Source: a virus. Taken from it: a DNA stretch of 39,234 bases. The notes beneath the pieces are model-generated. The model searched no databases and had not been told where the DNA came from. It saw nothing but the letters and a program-made list of their open reading frames with translations. Made by a program: the position numbers and the translations under genes. The stretch lies in IMG/VR virus record IMGVR_UViG_3300022745_000083, positions 1-39,234 of that record, one strand, 5' to 3'. Positions 31,465 through 39,234 of this stretch are shown here, piece after piece. Positions within the stretch are counted from its first letter, which is position 1. Every line of letters begins with the position of its first letter.

Positions 31465-31806
31465 TTAGCCCTTTTCCCGCACTAGCTTGATCAGGCTGAC
31501 GCCCCTCCCGTTTTCGCGTGGTTTACCGTCGACTTGGAACCAACCGCCCCCAATATCGTCGACGAACACGCGATCCCCCCGAACGGGTTTGATTCCGTTA
31601 GCTACTAGGTTTGCTGTAGTGATCTCGATTGTGGGCGCTTCCGTTTGCACTTGGGTGTCAACATCAATGAAAACATGGGCGGAATCAAAAACCCCCTGTA
31701 ACGGGTAATACGTGGCGTTTTGCGTCACAACGAACGTAATGGGAACGGCATACACCGAATCGATCGCATCGTTGATTATGTCGGCAAAACGCCACGTAGA
31801 CCCCAT
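31465..31806 (-). CDS. Head-tail joining protein
   Basis: A 113-aa beta-rich protein: MGSTWRFADIINDAIDSVYA at the start, then several strands (PIEITTANLVANG-like, RVFVDDIGGGWFQVDGKP). Size, order and beta pattern match head-tail attachment proteins such as lambda gpFII or Mu gp36/37-region genes. One base separates it from the terminator gene. No stronger family evidence is visible. Confidence 0.6.
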   Translation of the reverse strand: MGSTWRFADIINDAIDSVYAVPITFVVTQNATYYPLQGVFDSAHVFIDVDTQVQTEAPTIEITTANLVANGIKPVRGDRVFVDDIGGGWFQVDGKPRENGRGVSLIKLVREKG

Positions 31807-31809
31807 TTG

Positions 31810-32610
31810 TTACGCTCCCGTGGGGATCGCGATCCAATGCACGTATAGCTTGCCGGCGGTAAGTGCTTGAACCGCTACCACAGCATCGATCGTGCTTTCC
31901 CCGGCTGGGGCTGCAAGCGCACTAGCAATCGTGTTTACCGCAACGGTGGCTTTACCTAGCCCCGCATCCCAGTAGTTACTAGCGTCGCTGATAGCGAGCG
32001 CAGCCTTGATCGTAGCCCCCCCGTGGATTTTGAGTTGAATAGTCGCGGAATCGTCGCCACTCGTAAACGTGGTAAGAACGTCAACCCACGCGTACAAGAT
32101 CCGATAACCAGACGGGATCCGATCTCCGTCAATCAACGGAACCGTGCCAACCGCAACCCCTGCGGTTGCGTCGAATACCGCAACGCCTTTGAGCACTGGG
32201 CGCTCAACCACAGAATCTCCGTCCAAACTGATCAGATAGGTGTTGTCCGCGTCAAGTGCTTGACGTGCGACAACGCCGATCTTACCGGGGAAGTAAGGCG
32301 TAACAGTCGCCTTGCCGGTATTAGGATCCAGATAGAGGGGTCGCCCTACGATCGCTGCACCTGCCCCCGTTGCCTTCGCAACCTCATATTCCCCTTCAAG
32401 CGCGATCTCCCAGTTGGGTTGGGTTGCGGAATGGTCCGGGGTAAGCATAACGCCCACAACCGTCAACAATCCCGATCCATTGTCCTTTACTCGTACAAGC
32501 GAACCCCTCGAATAATACACGGGGGCTGCGTTTGCGTCGTAAAACGTGCTGCTACCCCGGAGAGTTTCACCGCTTCGGATTTGAACCCCGGTAACACTTC
32601 GATTTGCCAT
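31810..32610 (-). CDS. Capsid decoration protein, DUF2190-like
   Basis: A 266-aa protein. Residues 10-130 show the DUF2190-type pattern of a small beta barrel (GSLVRVKDNGSGLLTVVGVM, then GRPLYLDPNTGKATVTPYFP and KIGVVARQAL). The last 130 residues form an extra beta-rich domain that may project from the capsid. Decoration genes usually lie directly after the major capsid gene, as here. Confidence 0.7.
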   Translation of the reverse strand: MANRSVTGVQIRSGETLRGSSTFYDANAAPVYYSRGSLVRVKDNGSGLLTVVGVMLTPDHSATQPNWEIALEGEYEVAKATGAGAAIVGRPLYLDPNTGKATVTPYFPGKIGVVARQALDADNTYLISLDGDSVVERPVLKGVAVFDATAGVAVGTVPLIDGDRIPSGYRILYAWVDVLTTFTSGDDSATIQLKIHGGATIKAALAISDASNYWDAGLGKATVAVNTIASALAAPAGESTIDAVVAVQALTAGKLYVHWIAIPTGA

Positions 32611-32647
32611 TGTGCGATCTCCGTTCGTATCTTGTGTTCGTGTCTTG

Positions 32648-32671
32648 TTAGTCGGTTATGCTTTCGACTAA
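32648..32671 (-). promoter_or_regulatory. Hairpin between capsid and decoration genes
   Basis: TTAGTCG and CGACTAA form a perfect 7-bp stem with a 10-nt loop, starting a few bases after the capsid stop codon. No T run follows. It could slow transcription or protect mRNA ends so capsid protein is made in excess. Confidence 0.45.
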
Positions 32672-32674
32672 GGA

Positions 32675-34759
32675 TTAGTCGCGATTGATCCGCACCATTC
32701 CACGGTGCTCCGTTGCCCCCGCACCGAAGTGCAGTTCGCACTTGATTTCGAGCCCCGAAACCTCGAATCCGTCGCGTTGCGTGATTTGTGGCCCCTCAGT
32801 GCCCTGCAAGTAACCATAGGTCACGTTTGACACCCCACGCGAAGGATCCGCCGCAACATACCAAAAGTCAGTAGCCCCCGCTGCGTCAAGGTACGGCTCA
32901 ACACATGGAACGTCATACATACCAACCATTGCGGCTGGTACGACATTTGCGAGTGTAGCCGCAAACAGCTGATTGGTACTCAGCGATCGATGCGCGTCAG
33001 CCGCAAGCAACATCGGCACGATCTGCAAGCGCGGAGTCAGGTACATAGGCAAACCCGCCGTTTCGTCGGGGGATGGCTGGGTAGTCTGCGATCCCAGTAC
33101 ATAGGCGATATCGTCAAACATGCCGGTATCGGTAGGCTTGCCGGTAACGTTACCGATGTTCGCATGTGCCGAACTAAACAACGCGTGACCATCCGCCATG
33201 GTTTCGTTTGCGATAAGCGTATCGTAAACGGTTTTCGTTTCGGTGGCTCGGGCACTATTGGCCCACATTCGCGGAATATCCCCGAACGCTCCAATATCGT
33301 CATTGACGATCAACTGAGTAGTTACCCCCAGGATCTTGCCGAATGACGCAACGCGGAAACTGTTACCGCTATCCGTCATAGTTCCACGCGAAAACTCGCC
33401 ATTCTCCCCAACCTTTTCGAGACTAGGGGCAGAACTGAGTTGCACGAATGACGTATTGCGGAAGTTGGGAAGATCCCGCCGCATTGCCCAGCGTGTGTAA
33501 GTTACGGGGAATGCTGCATATTGGGCTTTGAGTACCCGTTGCACCACATTGCTAAGCACGTTGGGAAAGTTGACAGTTGCAAGCAGCCCCCCCGACGAAC
33601 GCTTTTCCAGGATCGCGGTTCGGTGAGTACCAAGCCCCATAGCCTCCCGGCAAATGTCGTGTTGCGACATTCGCGAAATGCCCGAGATCCCGGAACGGAT
33701 CAACGATGCTTCCGCAAGTCGGGGCAGTGTAAGGTTCTGATACTCGGAAACCTTGCCCCCTCGTTTCGCGTTTGCTTCTACTTCCGCGCGGATCGTAGCG
33801 TCCCCGGGATTGGCACGCTGCATAAGCGCAAGGACCATACCCTCCGCGTGCTCGGCTTCGGATCGATCCGCGCCAACTTCAACCCCCGATCCCCCGATCG
33901 GGGCTGCGGTTCGCTTTTCCGCAATCGCGAAAAACTCAGCGGTTGCTGAGTCAGTCGTTGCGGATCGCTTGACGATCTCGCTAGCGGTTTCAAACGAAAT
34001 GCCCAGCGCGTTGGCTCGCTTGATCAGTGCAAGCGTTTCGTCAGCGGTGATCCCGCGCTTATCCTCGGAATCCGTAACATCCTTACGATCAATCATTGCG
34101 ATCCCCTTTTTCGGTGAAGTCTCGATCGGAGCGTATGCCGATCGCGTGTTAGCCCCGTCGTCAGCTGCAATCGCTACGGTAGAAACTTCCATTACGATTG
34201 CTTTTGTTGTCGTCCTAAGCGCGGGTTGTCCGTCGCGTTCGGTCCAAACATCCTCTAATGGATTGAACCCCATTGATACCTTACGCAAGATCCCGTCCCG
34301 AATATCTCCCAGGGTTCCCTGGGCTGCGGGATTGTTGCTTGCTCGTACCGTACCCACACCGATCAACGTTCCGTTTTCGTCAACGACTTTTGCGGATCCG
34401 TCAACGAACGCACCGATCACGTTATCAACGGTGGACGCATCGTGGTTACGCAAAAACGGAGCACCGTTGTTGAGTCGCGACAAATCAAACCCCGCGAGAT
34501 CAACCGCGTGATCGTAGCGTTCGATTTGCCAAGTTTCGGTATTGAGTCGCATTCCCGCGACAACCCCCCCCGCACTCCAGACAACTTCAAAGGTTGGATT
34601 GCGTTTCGCTGGATCTTCGGAAGTGGGATCCCCGGGGGTCCAACTGCGGATCGTGCCCTGGGCTACCCCGGGGGACGTTCCTAGCCCCCCCGGAACGGGG
34701 GTTCCACGTGCGGCTAGCGCTGCGCGGATATCGGAAGGGTGCGTTAGGTAAGTAAGCAT
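32675..34759 (-). CDS. Prohead protease-major capsid protein fusion
   Basis: A 694-aa protein. The first 230 residues form an HK97-type prohead protease: NGAPFLRNHD with the catalytic His and KVSMGFNP with the catalytic Ser, followed by EVSTVAIAADDGA. A helical, acidic stretch (about 240-400) fits a scaffold. The last 300 residues are a Mu gpT/HK97-fold capsid protein (FPVTYTRWAMRRDLPNFRNT, GHALFSSAHANIG, YWVAADPSRG-like FWYVAADPSRG). Cleavage should release the capsid part. ATG at 34759 is preferred; another at 34834 lies inside the portal gene. Neither has a clear ribosome-binding site. Confidence 0.88.
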   Translation of the reverse strand: MLTYLTHPSDIRAALAARGTPVPGGLGTSPGVAQGTIRSWTPGDPTSEDPAKRNPTFEVVWSAGGVVAGMRLNTETWQIERYDHAVDLAGFDLSRLNNGAPFLRNHDASTVDNVIGAFVDGSAKVVDENGTLIGVGTVRASNNPAAQGTLGDIRDGILRKVSMGFNPLEDVWTERDGQPALRTTTKAIVMEVSTVAIAADDGANTRSAYAPIETSPKKGIAMIDRKDVTDSEDKRGITADETLALIKRANALGISFETASEIVKRSATTDSATAEFFAIAEKRTAAPIGGSGVEVGADRSEAEHAEGMVLALMQRANPGDATIRAEVEANAKRGGKVSEYQNLTLPRLAEASLIRSGISGISRMSQHDICREAMGLGTHRTAILEKRSSGGLLATVNFPNVLSNVVQRVLKAQYAAFPVTYTRWAMRRDLPNFRNTSFVQLSSAPSLEKVGENGEFSRGTMTDSGNSFRVASFGKILGVTTQLIVNDDIGAFGDIPRMWANSARATETKTVYDTLIANETMADGHALFSSAHANIGNVTGKPTDTGMFDDIAYVLGSQTTQPSPDETAGLPMYLTPRLQIVPMLLAADAHRSLSTNQLFAATLANVVPAAMVGMYDVPCVEPYLDAAGATDFWYVAADPSRGVSNVTYGYLQGTEGPQITQRDGFEVSGLEIKCELHFGAGATEHRGMVRINRD

Positions 34760-34769
34760 GCTCGGGAGC

Positions 34770-36278
34770 TTATAGGGGCGCTTTACCCCCGTCGCTGACT
34801 TTCGGGGGATTAGTCGTTGATTGCGCTTGCCCATTGCTAGCTATGTGAACCGCTAACGAGTCAAACGTGATCCCGTTCGCTTCGCACTCCCGGGTAAACT
34901 CAGCGGTTTCGCGGATCACTTCACGCCAATCCCGCCCCGTTTCAACTAGGATCGCATCCTGGGGAGACATTAGCCCCCCACGCATGCGTTTGATCACTTC
35001 ATCGGCACGTGTTTCGCTATCCACTTGACGCCACGGGGGCGGGATCCATCTAACGGGATACTCACGATCGGGGATCAGCCCTTGTGCGATTGCCGTGCTA
35101 AGTGCCCATTTTACGCATGGGTTACACACTTGCGGAATAAACAGTGTTGCTTGTAGCGCTTCGATCGATGTTTTGAAGCTGTTATCGCCGATTCGGATCG
35201 AACTAAAGGACGTTCCGCTAAGATCCCCGCTGACGCGTTCGTATGACATACCCAAACCCGCCGCTACTCGGGTTAGGTGTGCTTTGTCGAAATCCGCCCA
35301 ACCAAGCGCGCTGCTAGGCGTTGGAGTCGTTACCGTTTTGCCCCCGCGCAAAAACGTGATCAACCCCGGTTCCATAGTGGTAATCGGGTTACCTTCCGAA
35401 TCTTCTGAAACGGTTGGCCCGATTCCGCTTGTTTCTTCGGAAGTGACGAACGCAGTAAAACACGCTTGAACGCGCATCCTGACGCGTTCCGCGTCAGCCG
35501 CATCATCGGTATCTTTTGCCGTGATAACTACAGCTGACGCAGCGGGAATGCCCCTTACTTGTCCCCCGTCCACAGACTCGTACGCCAGAATAAGATCCGA
35601 TACGGGGACAAACTTACTCCAGGGTAGCGTCATTCCCACGGATCCCGGGCCATCCCCGGGGAATCGGGGGCGTACGTAATAACCGCGTTTGCGTCCAAGT
35701 GCGTCATACTCCACACCTAGAATAATGCGTGATCCATCCTCCCGATCAATGTTCCATGATTCGTCAACGTATTCAGCCGCCAACGTTTCGAGTTGCATAG
35801 CGATCGGCAAGTTATCCGTAAGTCGACGATATCGTCTACGGATTACGATTTCCCCGGTATCAAACAGGGTATACGCCCAGGTTCGTTGCAACGCTTCAAA
35901 CACGATCCCGCTATCGTCAGCGCTTCGGATCCGCGAATCGCACACTTTGAAAAACGCGCTAAGCAGTGATTCGACTTTGGCGTTTAGCTGTGGATCTTCG
36001 GTTTCAACCCTACACTTGATTCCGGTTCCGACTAGCGCGTTCACAAACTCGGAACGTGCTTTATGCACGTTGGGGTTGTTGGCACTCAGATCCCGGCAAC
36101 GTGCCCTAAGAATGTCGCCACCGATCCGCAAATCTTGGTTTACCGACTGGATCGGGGTACGCCACCCTGCAAGGCGATCGGTCCTAGAAGCGCCGTCAAA
36201 CTTGCGGATCTCTTTGGGTTCGATCACTGCTAACGCTGTACTGGGCTGAATATGGCGTTCTTTGTACCACGGTTGCAT
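34770..36278 (-). CDS. Portal protein, lambda gpB family
   Basis: A 502-aa portal. Diagnostic segments: RDLSANNPNVHKARSEFVNA then LVGTGIKCR, QRTWAYTLFDTGEIVIRRR, EYVDESWNIDREDGSRIILG and GVEYDALGRKRGYYV, and the C-terminal stem region with RVSGDLSGTSFSSIR. It forms the dodecameric ring at one vertex and docks the terminase. Its ATG directly abuts the gpW-like stop. Confidence 0.93.
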   Translation of the reverse strand: MQPWYKERHIQPSTALAVIEPKEIRKFDGASRTDRLAGWRTPIQSVNQDLRIGGDILRARCRDLSANNPNVHKARSEFVNALVGTGIKCRVETEDPQLNAKVESLLSAFFKVCDSRIRSADDSGIVFEALQRTWAYTLFDTGEIVIRRRYRRLTDNLPIAMQLETLAAEYVDESWNIDREDGSRIILGVEYDALGRKRGYYVRPRFPGDGPGSVGMTLPWSKFVPVSDLILAYESVDGGQVRGIPAASAVVITAKDTDDAADAERVRMRVQACFTAFVTSEETSGIGPTVSEDSEGNPITTMEPGLITFLRGGKTVTTPTPSSALGWADFDKAHLTRVAAGLGMSYERVSGDLSGTSFSSIRIGDNSFKTSIEALQATLFIPQVCNPCVKWALSTAIAQGLIPDREYPVRWIPPPWRQVDSETRADEVIKRMRGGLMSPQDAILVETGRDWREVIRETAEFTRECEANGITFDSLAVHIASNGQAQSTTNPPKVSDGGKAPL

Positions 36279-36488
36279 TTACAGCCCCTTGCTATGATTC
36301 GTTCGTGAATAGGACGGTCTATCAGTCCCGAGCGCTGCTAGAATCTGGCGTTCAAGTTTCGCCAAATCCTCGTCAGATCGAAAGGACGTTGACCGATCCT
36401 TATTCGCTGCACTAGCCACACCACTTGCGCGCATTCTGCGAACCGCTGCTAGATCGGCTTGCGTAAAGTTTCCGTTAGCGTCCGGCAT
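36279..36488 (-). CDS. Head-tail connector, gpW-like
   Basis: A 69-aa protein between terminase and portal, the exact place of lambda gpW. Two helices (FTQADLAAVRRMRASGV and SDEDLAKLERQILAAL) and a basic Ser-rich region fit the small gpW fold. Overlaps the terminase 3' end by 14 bp. Confidence 0.8.
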   Translation of the reverse strand: MPDANGNFTQADLAAVRRMRASGVASAANKDRSTSFRSDEDLAKLERQILAALGTDRPSYSRTNHSKGL

Positions 36489-38469
36489 TTATCCAACCCC
36501 TAGGTGCGCCCACAAACCCCAGGCGCGCGTTCTGAGTGTGCCCCGGGGCTTGCCTGAGCGCAAGCGTAGCCGTAAGGGTGTGCCCCTGGGATTGCCATCC
36601 CCGGAGCGCTGCAAGGGCATAACAGGCAAGGTCTAACGGTTCGTTCCGCTTGTATACCTTGCGCCACTCTCGGGTTATGGTTCTGCCCTTCATTGTTTCG
36701 ATCTTGCGCTCCGATAGCAGCCCACGAAAAAACGAATCATCGCACCATTGTGACGCAGGGAAGTGCATACAACCATCGTCGTTAGGTGATAGCTCAAACC
36801 TCCCCAGGATCAACGTTTTTGCTGCGTCAGCCCCTACGGGGTAACTAGGTATCTCCCAACGATTGCGCGCTGGACGGATCTTAGTGGGCCAAATCGGGTA
36901 TTTCGTGCCGATCTTGTCGTCAATGCCCTTTACACTCCAAATCAGTCGCCCTTTATCACGCATATAGCGCACAAACTCGTGAACCTGATCCGTCAAATAC
37001 GACTCGTCTACAGTAACCCCCGCGATCGGGATATCCCCCTTTGCTGACGAAAACTTACGATCCAGGTACTCAGCTAGCCTACGCCACACGGATCCCCGAT
37101 TACTGACCGGAACGCTTGGGTTGCCTTCCAACCTCACATAATCAATCCAGTAACTAGACTCTGTTACCGTGTATCCGATTGTGGCTACTTCTAGCCGATC
37201 CCCTTGGACGTCAATGGAAGTGAATAGCGCAGCCACCGTATCGGGGATTTCGTGCTTGGCTCCCGTTCCAACCCCAAAACCCGTTTCTGTGCGATCGTCA
37301 GCATTTATGGTAACGTGCTCGGTTCGCACGTAATCAGGGTCAAACAACTCGGCTAGATTCAAGTTTAGCCACGCTTGGATCGCTCGCTTGTCCGCTTCCG
37401 CCTTGCGAAACTCGGTTACCATTTCAGTCCACGTGAAAAACGGACTGTATAGTGTGGATAGATGAAACCCCGCAGCCCTAAGATCCCGGGGGATTTCGCG
37501 ATCCCCTATGCGGTTACTCCAACCCTCATATCCCCCCGGTACCCAAAGCCCCTTTAGCAACATATCCCCCTTCTGATCTTCGGGGGTAAGACATTTGCAA
37601 AACTCACACTGATAGTGTGGATCGGGATCGTCATTGTGCGCGTTGAAAATGACGCCCCCTGGATGTTGAACGCTAGGCGTCCACCTAAGCACTTGACGTT
37701 CGCCACAATGGGGGCAGGGCACATAGAAGAAACGTTGATCCGTGCTCGCAAACTCATACTCGATTGCTGACGCCCCTTTTATCGTCGGGGTGCCACAAAT
37801 CAGAAACTTGCGATTTGGGAACGCTTGCATGCGTCGACGCAACAACGCTAGCGGGGATCCATCCTTTCCCACGGTGTAAGGGTACCCGTCCACTTCATCG
37901 GCTAGCACCCTTCTACTAGGCGTTGAACTAAGCGGCGTTCTAGCGTGGGCGCCCACGATCTTTAGCGCCCCTCCAGGATATTCTTTGAATAGTGCGCGAT
38001 CTGCTCCCCGCTTGCCCCCTCCCCGTTGTCCGTCAGCCTCCCGGGCTAGCCGTAGTTTCGCGTGAACCGGATTAGGAACACCATTCACAATCGGTTTAGT
38101 GATATCCCCCAGCCGCTGATCAACAAACCCCATTGCAGTCTCTTTATCGGGTAGGCAAAGAATCGTTGTACCCCCCGCGCATATAGCAGCCCCGATCGCG
38201 TTTAGTAGACCGTCTGTTTTGCCTAGCTGTGCAGCCCAAAGCAACACTACCGTTTGATATCGCGGATCGGTGTCACTTAGCAGATCAAACGGTTCTTTGG
38301 CGTAGGGTGTAACGTCATAGCTCCAACGTCCTGTTATGTTAGACGTTTTGTCTGTTAGCTCCCGATATTTCACCGCCCATTGCGGGATCGTCAGCTTAGC
38401 GGGGGGTTTCAGCGTTTCGCCTAGCACGTTGCGGAATACGGTTACAGACTCCCAACTTTGATCGGTCAT
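36475..38469 (-). CDS. Terminase large subunit, GpA family
   Basis: A 664-aa lambda GpA-type packaging motor and nuclease. Residues 25-60 carry LTIPQWAVKYRELTDK, the GpA start signature. Walker A-like WAAQLGKT lies at 78-85 and Walker B RRVLADEVDG at about 187-195. Cysteine pairs (CPHCGERQVLRW, then CEFCKC) form a metal-binding insert seen in the family. The C-terminal nuclease part includes GVTVDESYLTDQVHEFVRYM. GpA terminases cut cos with staggered ends, consistent with the terminal repeat. ATGA overlap with the small subunit gene. Confidence 0.95.
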   Translation of the reverse strand: MTDQSWESVTVFRNVLGETLKPPAKLTIPQWAVKYRELTDKTSNITGRWSYDVTPYAKEPFDLLSDTDPRYQTVVLLWAAQLGKTDGLLNAIGAAICAGGTTILCLPDKETAMGFVDQRLGDITKPIVNGVPNPVHAKLRLAREADGQRGGGKRGADRALFKEYPGGALKIVGAHARTPLSSTPSRRVLADEVDGYPYTVGKDGSPLALLRRRMQAFPNRKFLICGTPTIKGASAIEYEFASTDQRFFYVPCPHCGERQVLRWTPSVQHPGGVIFNAHNDDPDPHYQCEFCKCLTPEDQKGDMLLKGLWVPGGYEGWSNRIGDREIPRDLRAAGFHLSTLYSPFFTWTEMVTEFRKAEADKRAIQAWLNLNLAELFDPDYVRTEHVTINADDRTETGFGVGTGAKHEIPDTVAALFTSIDVQGDRLEVATIGYTVTESSYWIDYVRLEGNPSVPVSNRGSVWRRLAEYLDRKFSSAKGDIPIAGVTVDESYLTDQVHEFVRYMRDKGRLIWSVKGIDDKIGTKYPIWPTKIRPARNRWEIPSYPVGADAAKTLILGRFELSPNDDGCMHFPASQWCDDSFFRGLLSERKIETMKGRTITREWRKVYKRNEPLDLACYALAALRGWQSQGHTLTATLALRQAPGHTQNARLGFVGAPRGWINAGR

Positions 38470-39005
38470 AGGTCAACCTCCCGTTTAGCCGCAATCAGCG
38501 GATCGGCTACGGAATCTAGGATATCTCTGATCTCTCGCTCCAACGTATCCCGCACTTTATCAGCGCTGCGTTCGTTGGCGAGTCTCATAGCTAGTCGATT
38601 TGGCAACCCGCTCAGCCGTTCCCGCAGCGATGCGGTAACGTCCCCGAAGATTCGGGAGGCTTCCGCTACGGGGATTAGCTCCCCTCGTTTACGTGCTAGC
38701 TCTAACTCATGTAAATCCGCTTGCGTTCGTGTTTTACGTGCACGCTGCGCGTTGTAGTCGCTTGCGTGGCCAACGTTCGGGTTGCTAATCACGCCCCCGT
38801 GTTCCGCTAATAGTGCGTCAAAACGCTCCGGGGCAACCGCTGTATTCCGAATGTAGCGATCAAACTCCCCGGGCCATTCTATCAAGCCATCCGGGGATAC
38901 TACTATCCGCCCTTCCGATACCGCTATTGATAGCGCCCCCAGCGTGATTCCGATACGATCGCGAAACTCAGCACGGGTTAGCCGTTCGGTAACTGCACCA
39001 CTCAT
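38466..39005 (-). CDS. Terminase small subunit, Nu1-like
   Basis: A 179-aa protein. Residues 8-50 look like a Nu1-type winged helix (LTRAEFRDRIGITLGALSIA then GRIVVSPDGLIEW). Residues 88-180 are a long Arg/Glu/Leu-rich helical part (KTRTQADLHELELARKRGEL, then RIFGDVTASLRERLSGLPNR) shared by small subunits of GpA terminases. It binds sites near cos and recruits the large subunit. Dyads lie just upstream of its start, as cosB lies upstream of nu1 in lambda. Confidence 0.88.
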   Translation of the reverse strand: MSGAVTERLTRAEFRDRIGITLGALSIAVSEGRIVVSPDGLIEWPGEFDRYIRNTAVAPERFDALLAEHGGVISNPNVGHASDYNAQRARKTRTQADLHELELARKRGELIPVAEASRIFGDVTASLRERLSGLPNRLAMRLANERSADKVRDTLEREIRDILDSVADPLIAAKREVDL

Positions 39006-39036
39006 GGGGCAACCCCACGATCCGGGTAAAAACGTA

Positions 39037-39106
39037 GCGTCAAAAATGACGCAAAACGTTGGCCCGATACTTGCTTTGATTTTTTCGGTGTGGCGTTTTC
39101 GCCACA
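39037..39106. repeat. Dyads upstream of terminase, related to the left-end array
   Basis: GCGTCAAAAATGACGC (39037-39052) and TGTGGCG-TTTT-CGCCACA (39089-39106) are perfect inverted repeats. Read as 16-mers they share size, spacing and a T/A-rich centre with the left-end core GTGTCGATTTTGACAC. A weaker CCCG/CGGG pair is at 39166-39180. The rest of 39006-39234 is gene-free and holds CGNTTTTCG-like repeats only. These are candidate terminase-binding or promoter elements for the late genes. Confidence 0.6.
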
Positions 39107-39223
39107 GAAGCGCCCCCGATCTGCGTTTTCGCTATGTTTTTCGCTGCACAATCCGATCACAAATACCCGAGATAAGCGGGGGTTTAGTGGATTTTCGCAG
39201 TTTGTGCGAGTATGTGCGCCGGG

Positions 39224-39233
39224 CGCGCGGACC
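39224..39233. other. Right terminal 10-bp repeat, candidate cohesive end
   Basis: CGCGCGGACC, identical to bases 1-10, followed by a single A that ends the window. See the left copy for the interpretation. Confidence 0.55.
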
Positions 39234-39234
39234 A

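Overview
The window looks like one complete, or nearly complete, genome of a tailed phage with a contractile (myovirus-type) tail. The tail and baseplate genes follow the order of phage Mu (sheath, tube, chaperone, tape measure, gpN-like, gp44 to gp48-like, fiber). The head genes are lambda/HK97-like: Nu1-like and GpA-like terminase, gpW-like connector, lambda-family portal, and a protease-capsid fusion. The first 10 bases reappear at the right end, which fits a linear molecule with short cohesive (cos) ends. No integrase, transposase or CRISPR array was recognised. The host cannot be named. A lipoprotein-like lysis gene hints at a Gram-negative envelope. The sequence is extremely rich in GATC and in runs of G or C.

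Layout: positions 1-281 carry a dyad array next to the left end. Leftward genes at 282-4002 encode an unknown protein, a VRR-NUC nuclease, a D5/P4-type primase-helicase and a helix-turn-helix regulator. Between the nuclease and the primase lies an iteron region, a likely origin or copy-control site. Around 4003-4241 is the only divergent gene boundary. Rightward genes from 4242 to 18051 start with an island of small unrecognised genes organised around a duplicated 146-bp leader. A non-coding stretch with a perfect 122-bp tandem duplication and a tRNA-like fold follows. Next comes a replication module: DEDDh exonuclease, Cas4-like nuclease, SNF2-type helicase, a putative ssDNA-binding protein with two low-complexity tails, family A DNA polymerase, DatZ/YfbR-like HD hydrolase and two adjacent Dam-type adenine methyltransferases.

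The rest, 18043-39005, is leftward: terminase at the right, then head, tail, baseplate and fiber genes, and a lysis cassette that meets the rightward block tail to tail with a 9-bp overlap. If the ends join, leftward transcription from 4003 would pass primase, nuclease and cos and continue into terminase and the structural genes. One bidirectional control region could then serve the entire genome.

Most interesting: the structured-RNA region at 6801-7188; the gene-swapping leader/hairpin cassettes at 4107-5750; related dyads on both sides of the joined ends; roughly six-fold GATC enrichment beside two Dam-like enzymes; the prion-like tails on the putative ssDNA-binding protein; and an internal in-frame start inside the Cas4-like fusion gene.
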